A DNA stretch of 64,000 nucleotides, from NCBI RefSeq assembly GCF_017873185.1, contig NZ_JAGGJX010000006.1, positions 110,952-174,951 of the forward strand. The letters are read 5' to 3'. Source of the DNA: Metaclostridioides mangenotii (GTDB lineage Bacteria; Bacillota; Clostridia; Peptostreptococcales; Peptostreptococcaceae). Each line of letters opens with the position of its first letter. Within the stretch, counting starts at the first letter, position 1. A model generated the notes under the pieces. That model was not told the DNA's origin. It made no database searches and saw only the letters and a program-made list of their open reading frames with translations. This document shows, piece after piece, positions 43,010-52,376 of this stretch. A program made the translations under genes and the position numbers.

Positions 43010-43891
43010 ATGGGGTTTATACAATTAAAGAGTAGAGCTAAGATAAATTTATCTATAGATGTTGTAGGAAAAAGAGAAGATGGATACTCTTTAGTAGAGA
43101 TGATCATGCAATCGATAGATTTGTACGATATTATCAAAATAAAAGAAATAGATAATAATAGCATAAAAATTAGAAGCAATAGCTCAAATATGCCTTTAGA
43201 TAGACGCAATATAGCTTATAAAGCTGCAGAACTGTTTAAAAAAGAGTTTGGCATATCAAAAGGTTTAGAAATATATATAGAAAAAAATATTCCTATAGCG
43301 GCAGGTCTGGCTGGAGGAAGCTCTAATGCAGCAGCAGTGTTAGTAGGACTCAACAAATTATGGAATCTAAACCTAACAGAAACTGAACTTAAAAATATAG
43401 GGGTTAAATTGGGTGCAGATGTACCGTTTTGTATATCTGGAAGACCGGCTCTTGCTCAAAATATAGGAGAAGAGTTGACTGATATAAAGGGTCTTCCATA
43501 TGGGACAAACATTGTAGTCTGCAAACCGAATTTATTTGTATCTACAAAAGATGTATACCAGGATTTAAATATGAAAGTAATAAATTCAAGACCTAATACA
43601 AAATTTTTGCTAAATAAACTTGAAGAAGAAGATCTAGAATCCGTCTCTAAAAACATGGTAAATGTATTGGAAAGTGTAACATCAAAGAAGCATAGACAAA
43701 TAAATGAAATTGAGAGTATTATTATGGGTGCCAATGCTTTAGGGGCTTTGATGAGTGGTAGTGGTCCGACTGTTTTTGGGATATTTAAAAATCAAGAGGA
43801 TGCATTGAACTGTAAACTGGAACTATTGAAAAGGTATGAACAAGTATATTTTACTAATAATAGTGATAAAGGGGTTGAAATCAATGTATAA
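43010..43891 (+). CDS. ispE: 4-diphosphocytidyl-2-C-methyl-D-erythritol kinase
   Basis: This 293-residue GHMP kinase has the ATP loop PIAAGLAGGSSNAAA (near 90) and the C-terminal LMSGSGPTVFG motif. It phosphorylates CDP-methylerythritol in the non-mevalonate isoprenoid pathway. The ATG at 43010 follows GGGAGG; an ATG at 42992 overlaps it. The stop overlaps the GntR start by 8 bp (ATGTATAA), so the two genes are coupled. Confidence 0.96.
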   Translation: MGFIQLKSRAKINLSIDVVGKREDGYSLVEMIMQSIDLYDIIKIKEIDNNSIKIRSNSSNMPLDRRNIAYKAAELFKKEFGISKGLEIYIEKNIPIAAGLAGGSSNAAAVLVGLNKLWNLNLTETELKNIGVKLGADVPFCISGRPALAQNIGEELTDIKGLPYGTNIVVCKPNLFVSTKDVYQDLNMKVINSRPNTKFLLNKLEEEDLESVSKNMVNVLESVTSKKHRQINEIESIIMGANALGALMSGSGPTVFGIFKNQEDALNCKLELLKRYEQVYFTNNSDKGVEINV

Positions 43892-44576
43892 CTTGCTTAA
43901 GTTAGATTTGCATAACTATAGACCATTGAGAGATGTAGTATTTGAAAATTTAAGAGAATCAATTTTAACAGGTAGATTAAAACCAGGGCAAAGGCTTATG
44001 GAAATCCAATTGGCAGAAGGTTTAGGAGTTAGCAGGACACCTGTAAGAGAGGCTATTAGAAAACTGGAACTTGAGGACTTAGTAGTGATGCTGCCTAGAA
44101 AAGGTGCGTATGTAACCAATATGTCATTAAAAGAGATACTAGATGTATTGGAAGTGAGGGCAACTTTAGAGAGTTTAGCGGCAAAATTGGCAGCTAAAAA
44201 GAGAAATGATATAGATATTGAAAACTTAAAACAAATTTCAAAAAGATTTAAAAAACTCACTGAAAAAGGAAACAAGAATGATATGGTGACGATCTCTGAA
44301 ATGGATATAGAACTTCACCACTGCATATTTAGTATAGCAAATAACAAATCTCTAACTAAGTCGACTAAGATTATATGGGAAAAAGAATATAAATTTAGAT
44401 TGTCCTATATGAGTGATTATGATATGTCACTTAGAATAGCTGACGAACATGAAAAATTAATAAAAGCGATAATAGATGGCGATGTCACAGAAGCTGAAAA
44501 ATACGCGTTAAATCATATTAAAAATAGCGAAGAGTATATAATTAATAATGCAACACTCAAAAGCGCAGAATTATAA
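43884..44576 (+). CDS. GntR-family (FadR/FCD type) transcriptional regulator
   Basis: This 230-residue protein has an N-terminal GntR winged helix (VFENLRESILTGRLKPGQRLMEIQLAEGLGVSRTPVREAIRKLE, about 20-65). An all-helical FCD effector domain follows at about 85-220. FCD proteins usually bind carboxylates and often a metal. It overlaps ispE by 8 bp, a link also seen in C. difficile. Its target is unknown. Confidence 0.9.
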   Translation: MYNLLKLDLHNYRPLRDVVFENLRESILTGRLKPGQRLMEIQLAEGLGVSRTPVREAIRKLELEDLVVMLPRKGAYVTNMSLKEILDVLEVRATLESLAAKLAAKKRNDIDIENLKQISKRFKKLTEKGNKNDMVTISEMDIELHHCIFSIANNKSLTKSTKIIWEKEYKFRLSYMSDYDMSLRIADEHEKLIKAIIDGDVTEAEKYALNHIKNSEEYIINNATLKSAEL

Positions 44577-44600
44577 GAAGGGAAACCTTCTTTTTCTTTT
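44575..44600 (+). terminator. Terminator of ispE-gntR
   Basis: AGAAGG, a GAAA tetraloop and CCTTCT are followed by a T-run. Confidence 0.85.
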
Positions 44601-44645
44601 ATTCAAATACTAGAATCGTATAAATAAATATTAAGGAGGAGTATT

Positions 44646-46253
44646 TTGGGAGAGAAAACGACTGTAAGAGATATTTTAAATAACCCACAGTTTGAAGGTA
44701 TGGAGGTTATTGCTGGAGAAAAGGGATTGGACAGAATTGTAAAATCTATAACAGTTATGGATGCACCTGATCCGTTTCCATGGACAACAGGCAATGAAAT
44801 TGTATTGTGTAGTGGATATATATTTAAAGTAAATCCAGATCTGTTTACAGATACAATTAGAAAATTACACAATAACGGGATGTCATCGATGTTTTTGAAA
44901 CTATCTAGATTTATAAAAGTTTTACCAGACGATGTTAGACAAGTAGCTGACGAATTAAACTTTCCGATAATTAATGTACCCATGAGGTTTGCATTCATAG
45001 ATGTCATAAACCCTGTCCTTATACAAATAATAGACCACCAATCAGAATCACTTAAGATATCAGAAGAAATAAACAATAAGTTTTCTAACATAGTTATAAA
45101 CAATGAAGGAATGCAAGTGATAATAGATGTATTGGCTGGTTTGCTAAAGGAAGATGTACTCTATTATGATTTACATTTCCAAAAGATGTATTTTTCTAAT
45201 AACAAAAATCATTTGTACGAAGGTATAAAAAAACTTAATATAAAATCAATACTTGAGAAATATGATCATTATAGAATTGGTGTGAATAATGAGACGTACG
45301 GTTACATCATATTTTTAAATGATAATGGGTTTACCATTGATAGTGATGCAAACAATGCTTTGACACATGTAAATACAGCGATAATATTAGATATACAGAA
45401 AAAGATATCAAGTATGCAGATAAAAGAGAGACATAAAAATGAATTTGTACAAGACCTCATTATGAATAATATTAAGTCTAAAGACGAGATTAAAAGTAGG
45501 GCTTCAATATATGGATGGAATTTCTCCGGGAATATATGCACAATGGTCGTCGATATAGATGATTTTAAAGAGGAGTATATAAAGCTCGAAAATAAATCAT
45601 ATATCGATAGGATTGAGAATGAAAGTAAAAAAATACTGAATACTTGTATTGACTTTATGAAAATAATGTACAATGACACAGCATATGTTAAATTCAGTGA
45701 TAGTATTGTATTTGTGATACAGTTAGACGAAAAGAGAGAAAACGATTTTGATAAGTATTTAAAAAAGTTGGGTGATGATTTAAGAATAGCTATTTCCAGT
45801 AAACATAAGTTTACTGCAACAGTAGGGTTTGGAAGCACAAAGACCGATGTAATGGAAACGCATAAAAGTTATGAAGAAGCTAGTTTGTCGATAAAGATAG
45901 GTAGGATAATTCACAAAGGTCATGACGCTACTATATTATACGATAAACTTGGCGTGTACAGACTTCTATATACAATTTATAAAAATGAAGAGTCAAAAGA
46001 ATTTTATAAAGAAAAATTATCTGCTATCTTAGAACACGATAAAAATTATAATTCAGAGCTTTTAAAGACTCTTTTGTGTATTATAGATAATGATTGGAAT
46101 TTAAAAAATTCAGCTAAAGATATGTTTGTACATTACAATACAATGAAGTATAGATATAAGAAAATTTGTGAATTGATGAAAGATGATTTAAATAATTCAG
46201 AATCTAGAATGAATCTGTTATTGGCGGTTAGAATATATCAGATGTTCGATTAG
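44646..46253 (+). CDS. PucR-family transcriptional regulator
   Basis: This 535-residue protein has an N-terminal PucR purine-catabolism-like sensor domain (TVRDILNNPQFEGMEVIAG, about 1-125). A central GGDEF-like/CdaR segment follows at about 265-430. The C-terminal PucR helix-turn-helix ends with DMFVHYNTMKYRYKKICELM near 490-515. PucR proteins respond to nitrogen-containing metabolites. The start is TTG at 44646, 6 nt after AAGGAGG. It precedes an MFS transporter and two amidohydrolases, its probable regulon. A terminator separates it from them. Confidence 0.88.
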   Translation: MGEKTTVRDILNNPQFEGMEVIAGEKGLDRIVKSITVMDAPDPFPWTTGNEIVLCSGYIFKVNPDLFTDTIRKLHNNGMSSMFLKLSRFIKVLPDDVRQVADELNFPIINVPMRFAFIDVINPVLIQIIDHQSESLKISEEINNKFSNIVINNEGMQVIIDVLAGLLKEDVLYYDLHFQKMYFSNNKNHLYEGIKKLNIKSILEKYDHYRIGVNNETYGYIIFLNDNGFTIDSDANNALTHVNTAIILDIQKKISSMQIKERHKNEFVQDLIMNNIKSKDEIKSRASIYGWNFSGNICTMVVDIDDFKEEYIKLENKSYIDRIENESKKILNTCIDFMKIMYNDTAYVKFSDSIVFVIQLDEKRENDFDKYLKKLGDDLRIAISSKHKFTATVGFGSTKTDVMETHKSYEEASLSIKIGRIIHKGHDATILYDKLGVYRLLYTIYKNEESKEFYKEKLSAILEHDKNYNSELLKTLLCIIDNDWNLKNSAKDMFVHYNTMKYRYKKICELMKDDLNNSESRMNLLLAVRIYQMFD

Positions 46254-46283
46254 TTTGATTTTAAAAAATACAATAGTTTATTT

Positions 46284-46313
46284 AAAGCTGGGAAATCAAC
46301 CTGGCTTTTTTTG
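46284..46313 (+). terminator. Terminator of the pucR gene
   Basis: AAAGCTGGG pairs with CCTGGCTTT (two G-T pairs), followed by a T-run. Confidence 0.8.
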
Positions 46314-46548
46314 TTTTCAATATTAATATCTAAAAGCATCTGTACGATCTATTTTATCTGAAAAGTTTGACAATGTTCGCTTATACTCGGCAATATTGAA
46401 TTTCATATGTTCTATAGATACAAAAAAAATAGGATTTATTTGTTTCCAAAGAACGATGAAATATTTTTCAGAATAAATTAAACTATTTATAAATTGAATT
46501 ATAAATTGCAAAATAAATATTCGAAGCAATTGAAAGGGGCGAAAAAGA

Positions 46549-47850
46549 ATGTCGAAAAATAACGGTATCATAACAAATGAATCTAAAGCAAGTTCGTATA
46601 GGTGGGTAGTGTGGGGTATATTAGTAGTTATTTATCTTACAGTATTCTTCCACAGAATGTCAGTTGGAGTTATAGTTGGAGATTTAGAGCAGTCGTTTGG
46701 GATGACTGCAACACAAATAGCAAATTTAGGTGCAATGTACTTCTACGCATATACATTTATGCAAGTGCCTACAGGGATTTTAGTCGATTATTTAGGACCT
46801 AAGAAAACAGTTATAGCTGGTAGTATTGTAGCCGCAGTTGGTTCAATATTATTTTCGTTCTCAGGTACTATAATGTTTGCGTACCTAAGTAGACTTCTTG
46901 TTGGTTTAGGTGTATCAGTTGTATTCTTATCTATACTTAAGATACAGGCTAACTGGTTCCCAGCAAAAGATTTCGCTACAATGAGTGGAGTTACAAGTTT
47001 TATAGGAAGTTTAGGTGGATTACTCGCACAGACACCACTTTTAATAATAGTTGGTTTAGTAGGTTGGAGGGCTTCATTCTTATCAATGGGTGTCATATCT
47101 GTAGCTCTTGCTTTCCTAGTGATGGTATTCATCAAGAATACACCTAGCGAAAAAGGTCTACCAGAAGTAAATCCAGTTCAATCAACTCCTTCAGGGCAAT
47201 CTGAAAGTATCATGCAACAATTGTTTGCAATAATTAAAAACCCTAAAGTTTGGTTCCCAGCAGTAGCTTTTGGGACAATAAATGGATCAACGTTATTATT
47301 CTCAGGTACATTCGGCGTTCCATACTTGATGGAAACGTTTGATATAACCAAAACAGCAGCAGCTAATATAGTTTCTTTATGTCTATTGGGTTCAGGGGTA
47401 GCATGTTTATTAGTTGGTAAGATTTCAGATACAATGCAAAATAGAAAGATACCTATGTTGGTGCTTTCAGCAACAGGAATAATCGGTTGGGCTATCCTAG
47501 TGTTTATGGGTTCAAACATACCATTATGGTTAGTAACAGTAGCTTCAATAATGATAGGTGTAGCAGGATCAATAGGAGTAATTTGTTGGTCGCTTGGTAA
47601 AGAAGTTAACGACCCAAAGTTAGCGGGTATGTCAATGTCGATAGTTAATGTTTGTGGATTCTTCTTTGCAGCAATACTACCAGTAATCTGTGGTAAATTT
47701 GTTGATGCAAATTTAGCTAAAGGTTTAGACCTTGCAGCTTCATATAGAGGGGCATTTATTGTTCCAGTAATGGCAGTTGTAGTATCATTTGTATTTGCAT
47801 TATTAGCAACAGAGACAAAAGCAAAGAATATATATAAGGGGGTAAGGTGA
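46549..47850 (+). CDS. MFS transporter of the amidohydrolase operon
   Basis: This 433-residue, 12-helix major facilitator protein has the loop 2-3 signature GILVDYLGPKK and a conserved RLLVGLGVSVVF helix. It starts after AAAGGGGCG and ends 4 bp before the first M20D amidohydrolase gene, so the two are co-transcribed. It probably imports the N-acylated amino acid or peptide that the hydrolases cleave. The substrate is inferred from context only. Confidence 0.88.
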   Translation: MSKNNGIITNESKASSYRWVVWGILVVIYLTVFFHRMSVGVIVGDLEQSFGMTATQIANLGAMYFYAYTFMQVPTGILVDYLGPKKTVIAGSIVAAVGSILFSFSGTIMFAYLSRLLVGLGVSVVFLSILKIQANWFPAKDFATMSGVTSFIGSLGGLLAQTPLLIIVGLVGWRASFLSMGVISVALAFLVMVFIKNTPSEKGLPEVNPVQSTPSGQSESIMQQLFAIIKNPKVWFPAVAFGTINGSTLLFSGTFGVPYLMETFDITKTAAANIVSLCLLGSGVACLLVGKISDTMQNRKIPMLVLSATGIIGWAILVFMGSNIPLWLVTVASIMIGVAGSIGVICWSLGKEVNDPKLAGMSMSIVNVCGFFFAAILPVICGKFVDANLAKGLDLAASYRGAFIVPVMAVVVSFVFALLATETKAKNIYKGVR

Positions 47851-47854
47851 TATT

Positions 47855-49024
47855 ATGCCAAATATACTAGATAAATCAAAAGGGATTGAAGATTATATTG
47901 TATCTTTCAGAAGAGAAATGCACGAAAATCCAGAGTTAAGTGGTCAAGAGGTTAGAACACAAGCAAGAATAATAGAAGAATTAGAAAAGCTTGGGGTAGA
48001 ATATAGAAAAGCAGGAAGAACTTCAATTATAGCGTGGATAAAAGGTGACAAGCCAGGTAAAATTGTAATGCTTAGGGGAGATATAGATGCTCTACCAGTA
48101 TTAGAAGAATCAGGTGTTGAATATGCGTCAACGCAAGAAGGTTTAATGCATGCTTGCGGGCATGACACACATACAGCTATGCTACTTGGGGCAGTAAAGC
48201 TTTTATCAGGAATGAAAGATCAAATAAATGGTGAAGTAAGATTTTTCTTCCAAGAAGCAGAGGAAACATTTGAAGGAGCAAAATTAATAATAGCAGATGG
48301 CGGTATGGAAGGTGTAGACGGTTGCTTTGGTATGCATAACTTTCCAGATGTTGAAAAGGGTAAAATAGTTATAAATCCTGGGTATATATCAGCAGGATGT
48401 GATACTATACACGTTAAATTTGAAGGTGTTTCAGGACATGGATCAACTCCACATCTAGCAAAAGACACAATACATCCAGCAGCAATGTTTGTTACAGATA
48501 TACAAGGTATAGTTACTAAAAATGTAAATGCTCAAGAGCCGATAGTAATATCAGTAGGTAAATTTTCAGGAGGTACAAAAGCAAATATAGTAGCAAAATA
48601 CACAGAACTCGATATATCATTAAGATATTTCAATAAAGACGTAAGAGATTTAGCCCTTAAAGCTTTACAAAGACATGCTAAAGCAATAGCAGAGGCATAC
48701 GAAATAAAAGTTGATATAGAGATAATACCAAGTACATTAAGTGTATACAATGATGATGATTTAACTGTACTAGCTAGAAAATCAGCTCACGAAGTATTTG
48801 GAGATGACTGTCTTGATGATATGCCAAAACTTATGGGATCAGAAGATATGTCGTTCTACTTTGAACATGCAAAAGGAGTATTCGCATGGATTGGTTCAGG
48901 CAATAAAGCTAAGGACTGTGTTTATCCTCCTCATCATGAAAAATTCAAAGTTGATGAAGATTTCTTAAAATACGGCTCAGCACTACATGTTCAATTTGCA
49001 TTAGACTTCCTTAACCAAAAATAA
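47855..49024 (+). CDS. M20D amidohydrolase (first tandem copy)
   Basis: This 389-residue M20D metallohydrolase has probable metal ligands C101 and H103 (HACGHDTHTAM), E137 (FFQEAEE), H161 and a C-terminal His in PPHHEKF. A dimerisation lid domain lies at about 180-290 (GVSGHGSTPH). M20D enzymes cleave N-acetyl, benzoyl or indoleacetyl amino acids and related amides. It is cytosolic. The second copy, 129 bp downstream, is the same length and mostly identical. Here the normal RADIDALP reads RGDIDALP, a small departure near the metal site. Confidence 0.9.
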   Translation: MPNILDKSKGIEDYIVSFRREMHENPELSGQEVRTQARIIEELEKLGVEYRKAGRTSIIAWIKGDKPGKIVMLRGDIDALPVLEESGVEYASTQEGLMHACGHDTHTAMLLGAVKLLSGMKDQINGEVRFFFQEAEETFEGAKLIIADGGMEGVDGCFGMHNFPDVEKGKIVINPGYISAGCDTIHVKFEGVSGHGSTPHLAKDTIHPAAMFVTDIQGIVTKNVNAQEPIVISVGKFSGGTKANIVAKYTELDISLRYFNKDVRDLALKALQRHAKAIAEAYEIKVDIEIIPSTLSVYNDDDLTVLARKSAHEVFGDDCLDDMPKLMGSEDMSFYFEHAKGVFAWIGSGNKAKDCVYPPHHEKFKVDEDFLKYGSALHVQFALDFLNQK

Positions 49025-49051
49025 ATCTAAAAAAACAGCAACAATACAGAG

Positions 49052-49092
49052 AGTACTAACATTTATTCTATATAGAAGTTAGTACTTTCTAG
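49052..49092 (+). terminator. Terminator-like hairpin between the two amidohydrolase genes
   Basis: AGTACTAAC (49052-49060) pairs with GTTAGTACT (49078-49086), with an inner TTCTA/TAGAA pairing and a short T stretch. It could give partial termination and unequal expression of the two copies. Confidence 0.65.
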
Positions 49093-49152
49093 TATAAAAA
49101 TTTAAGTAAGATAAATAAAAATAGAAAATACATTTAAGAATGGAGTATTAAT

Positions 49153-50322
49153 ATGTCAGATATACTAAGCAGGGCGAAAGGAATTGAAGATTATATAATA
49201 GCATTTATGAGAGAAATGCACGAAAATCCTGAATTAAGTGGTCAAGAGGTTAGAACACAAGCAAGAATAATAGAAGAATTAGAAAAAATAGGTGTTGATT
49301 ATAAGAAAGCTGGCAGAACGTCTGTTGTAGCATGGATAAAAGGCAATAAGCCAGGTAAAACAGTAGTGCTTAGAGCGGATATAGATGCACTCCCAATGCA
49401 AGAGGAATCAGATGTAGATTTTAAATCAAATGTGGATGGAAGAATGCACGCTTGTGGTCATGATGCGCATGCTTCAATGTTGATGGGTGCTGTAAAACTT
49501 TTATCAGAGATGAAGGATCAGATAAAAGGAGAAGTAAGGTTCTTCTTTCAAGAAGCTGAAGAAACGTTTGAAGGAGCCAAGAGAATAATAGCAGAAGGTT
49601 GGATGAAAGGTGTAGACGCATGTTTTGGAATACACAATTATCCTGAAATAGAAGTAGGAAAACTAGCCATAAATAAAGGTTATATACAAGCAGGATGTGA
49701 TACTATATACGTGAAATTTGAAGGGGTATCAGGTCATGGATCAACTCCACATCTAGCAAATGATACAATACACCCAGCAGCTATGTTTGTCACAGATATT
49801 CAAGGAATTATTACTAAAAATGTAGATGCTCAAGAACCTATAGTTGTGTCGGTAGGAAAATTTAACGGAGGCACAAAAGCAAATATAATAGCTAAGTACA
49901 CAGAACTGGATATATCGATGAGGTCATTTGAAAGAGAAGCTAGAGCCAGAGTTCATGAAGCAATAAAAAGGCATGCCAAGGCTATTGCAGATGCTTATGA
50001 AATAAAGGTAGATGTAAATATAGAAGAAAGTGCATTAAGTGTATACAACGATGAAGTACTTGCAGATGTTGCAATAGGATCTTCTTTTGAGTTATTCGGT
50101 GAAGATAGAGTGGTTGAATTAAATAAGCTGATGGCATCAGAAGACATGTCTTTTTACTTAGAGTATGCAAAGGGAGTAACAGCTTGGCTAGGCTCGAAAA
50201 ATGTTGAGAAGGGATGTATTTATCCACCTCACCATGAAAAGTTCAAAGTTGACGAGGACTTTTTAAAATATGGAGCAGCACTTCATTCGCAATTTGCAGT
50301 TAATTTTTTAAACCAAGAATAA
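49153..50322 (+). CDS. M20D amidohydrolase (second tandem copy)
   Basis: This 389-residue paralogue of the preceding gene keeps the same metal ligands (HACGHDAHASM, FFQEAEE, PPHHEKF) and carries the standard RADIDALP. The two proteins are collinear without gaps and agree over long stretches, e.g. the REMHENPELSGQEVRTQARI block. Most divergence is in the C-terminal third, which suggests a duplication followed by substrate divergence. TGGAG precedes the ATG. Whether it is co-transcribed through the hairpin upstream or has its own promoter is open. Confidence 0.9.
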   Translation: MSDILSRAKGIEDYIIAFMREMHENPELSGQEVRTQARIIEELEKIGVDYKKAGRTSVVAWIKGNKPGKTVVLRADIDALPMQEESDVDFKSNVDGRMHACGHDAHASMLMGAVKLLSEMKDQIKGEVRFFFQEAEETFEGAKRIIAEGWMKGVDACFGIHNYPEIEVGKLAINKGYIQAGCDTIYVKFEGVSGHGSTPHLANDTIHPAAMFVTDIQGIITKNVDAQEPIVVSVGKFNGGTKANIIAKYTELDISMRSFEREARARVHEAIKRHAKAIADAYEIKVDVNIEESALSVYNDEVLADVAIGSSFELFGEDRVVELNKLMASEDMSFYLEYAKGVTAWLGSKNVEKGCIYPPHHEKFKVDEDFLKYGAALHSQFAVNFLNQE

Positions 50323-50378
50323 GCTCATTATAATTTTTATATCAACAATACAAGAGTATTGACTATTACTTGAGTTTT

Positions 50379-50416
50379 AAAGCATCTGAACTCTTAATCA
50401 GGTGCTTCTTTATTTT
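50379..50416 (+). terminator. Terminator of the amidohydrolase operon
   Basis: AAGCATCTGA pairs with TCAGGTGCTT (one G-T pair) around an 8-nt loop, followed by T-rich sequence. Confidence 0.85.
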
Positions 50417-50478
50417 ATGTATTATTTCTTCTAATTATAAATTATTATAAATTAACTTACAAAGTTCAAGTAAAATAT

Positions 50479-50506
50479 GAATAATTCAGCTGCTTCTGGT
50501 TATACT
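50479..50506 (+). promoter_or_regulatory. Candidate forespore (SigF-like) promoter of spoIIR
   Basis: GAATA (50479-50483) and GGTTATACT (50498-50506) are separated by 14 bp. They resemble GYATA-N15-GGnnAnAnT, the sigma-F pattern. spoIIR is sigma-F dependent in known spore formers. Confidence 0.45.
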
Positions 50507-50539
50507 CCAAGATAGTAAAATCATAAAGGGGGCAGTTTG

Positions 50540-51199
50540 ATGAAGATAAGAAAGATGAGATTAGTAGTTTTAATACTTGGATTAGTATCAGTTATAACAA
50601 TAATGACCGTTACTATAAGTGGTGAAGCTCTTAAAATAAATAATATATCTAAAAATTACAAGGAAAAGTTGATAAGATTTCATGTAATAGCAAATAGCGA
50701 CTCAGATGAAGATCAGGCGCTTAAACTAAAGGTTAGAGATGAGATAATATCATACCTTCAACCTAAACTGAAAAAATCTAAAAGCATAGAAGAAAGTGAA
50801 AAAATAATAAAAAGTGAGTACAAGAACTTAATGAATATAAGTAATAAAGTTATAGCTGCAAATGGCTACGACTACAATGTGAAGGTAGGTATTACATACA
50901 GCAAATTCCCTACAAAACAGTATTCTAACATGGTATTGCCAGCGGGAGAGTATAAGGCATTAAAAGTTGTGATTGGAAAAGGTGAGGGTAAAAATTGGTG
51001 GTGTGTGATGTTTCCACCACTATGCTTTGTAGATGAGGAAAATGGAGTTATAGATAAGGAGACGGATGAGAAACTTAGAAGTGTATTATCTGATGAAGAG
51101 TATAAGCTTATAACTCAAAAAAATAGAGATAGTGCAGGTAAAACTAAGATGAAGTTTAAAATTGTTGAAATAATGGAAAAAATAGAAAAATCATTTTAA
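50540..51199 (+). CDS. spoIIR: Stage II sporulation protein R
   Basis: This 219-residue secreted signalling protein has an N-terminal signal/anchor helix (residues 5-25, LVVLILGLVSVITIMTV). The SpoIIR domain includes RFHVIANSDSDEDQALKLKVRDEI and the later NWWCVMFPPLCFVDE block. It is made in the forespore and triggers SpoIIGA to process pro-sigma-E in the mother cell. The ATG at 50540 follows AAAGGGGGC. It is monocistronic. Confidence 0.95.
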   Translation: MKIRKMRLVVLILGLVSVITIMTVTISGEALKINNISKNYKEKLIRFHVIANSDSDEDQALKLKVRDEIISYLQPKLKKSKSIEESEKIIKSEYKNLMNISNKVIAANGYDYNVKVGITYSKFPTKQYSNMVLPAGEYKALKVVIGKGEGKNWWCVMFPPLCFVDEENGVIDKETDEKLRSVLSDEEYKLITQKNRDSAGKTKMKFKIVEIMEKIEKSF

Positions 51200-51317
51200 A
51201 TTTATTATATGAAATAAAAGAAAAACCCAAGTAGACATATAGATATCTATTTTGCTATTTAAGTATTGATTTTTAGACTTTATTCTTTAGATAATTAATA
51301 AAAGATATAAATAAAAA

Positions 51318-51386
51318 TAAGGAAGCAAATTGTGTGCTATCTTTTTTAGAAAATTTATTCTATTTAAGGATAGCTCCTTTATTTTT
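51318..51386 (+). terminator. Terminator region after spoIIR
   Basis: GCTATCTTT near 51340 can pair with AAGGATAGC near 51367, and AAGGA-TAGC-TCCTT forms an alternative small hairpin. A T-run follows. The alternatives are mutually exclusive. The remainder of the 336-bp gap to murI is AT-rich with no gene seen. Confidence 0.5.
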
Positions 51387-51535
51387 TTGTTAAAATAATC
51401 TATAATTATCATTTAGGTAATAATTTTATAAGAAACGATAAATTGAAATATCAATAGAATATATAACTAAATACAAAAATATCTAAAAAACATATAAATG
51501 GAAAACATAATGTAAAAGCAAAGTGGGTGTAGTGA

Positions 51536-52345
51536 ATGAGTGATAGACCTGTAGGAGTATTTGACTCGGGACTAGGGGGATTGACGGTTTTAAAAGAGAT
51601 AACAAAGATATTACCAAATGAAAATATAGTTTACTTTGGAGATACGGCAAGAGTACCTTATGGTACGAGATCTAAAGAAACTGTTATGAAATATACATTT
51701 CAAGCTATAAATTTCCTTAGAAGTAAGGATGTAAAGGCTATTGTAATAGCATGTAATACAGCTACAGCTAGATCTTTAATAGAAGCTCAAGATCATTACG
51801 ATATTCCTATACTAGGAGTAATTGAAGCTGGTGCTAGAACAGCTGCAAATACTACTGAAAATAATATAGTGGGAATAATCGGGACTGAAGGTACAATAAG
51901 GTCAAAGGCCTACAATAAAGAAATAGCAAAGTTGAATAAAGATATAAAAATAGTAGACAAAGCATGTTCTTTATTTGTTCCAATTGCAGAAGAAGGTTGG
52001 GCAAATACAGATGTAGCTAAACTTACAGCAAAGAGATACCTAAAAGAATTAAAGGATCAAGATATAGATTGTCTTGTGTTGGGATGCACACACTACCCAA
52101 TACTTAAAAGGACTATTGGGGAAGAATTAGGTATGGATATAAAATTAGTAAATCCGGCAAAAGAAACAGCAATGGATCTAAAAAAAGTACTAGAGGATCA
52201 AGGTGACTTAAACAATGAAAACGGGGAAGGTGTAAAGTATGAATACTATGTATCTGATATACCAGAGAAGTTTTCGTCAATAGCAAATGAATTCTTGAAA
52301 AAAGAGATAACAGATGTAAACAAAGTAGAAATACAAAAATACTAA
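51536..52345 (+). CDS. murI: Glutamate racemase
   Basis: This 269-residue racemase has the two catalytic cysteines in IACNTATA (near 73) and LGCTHYP (near 184), and the start GVFDSGLGGLTV. It makes D-glutamate for peptidoglycan. Only a weak ribosome binding site (GTGGGTG) is visible. A DUF1934 gene follows after 31 bp. The order murI-tilS-ftsH region is common in this group. Confidence 0.96.
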   Translation: MSDRPVGVFDSGLGGLTVLKEITKILPNENIVYFGDTARVPYGTRSKETVMKYTFQAINFLRSKDVKAIVIACNTATARSLIEAQDHYDIPILGVIEAGARTAANTTENNIVGIIGTEGTIRSKAYNKEIAKLNKDIKIVDKACSLFVPIAEEGWANTDVAKLTAKRYLKELKDQDIDCLVLGCTHYPILKRTIGEELGMDIKLVNPAKETAMDLKKVLEDQGDLNNENGEGVKYEYYVSDIPEKFSSIANEFLKKEITDVNKVEIQKY

Positions 52346-52376
52346 TTTGTCATGTAGATATTTGGAGGAAAGTATT

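Noticed and set aside
44603..45838. Antisense ORFs of 166 and 178 codons opposite the PucR gene
   Set aside because: Both are shadows of a well-supported gene, with hydrophobic composition caused by complementing AT-rich codons and no ribosome binding sites.
47855..50322. Assembly artefact producing two copies of the amidohydrolase
   Set aside because: The copies differ at many codons across their length and have different flanking sequences, so this is a true old duplication.
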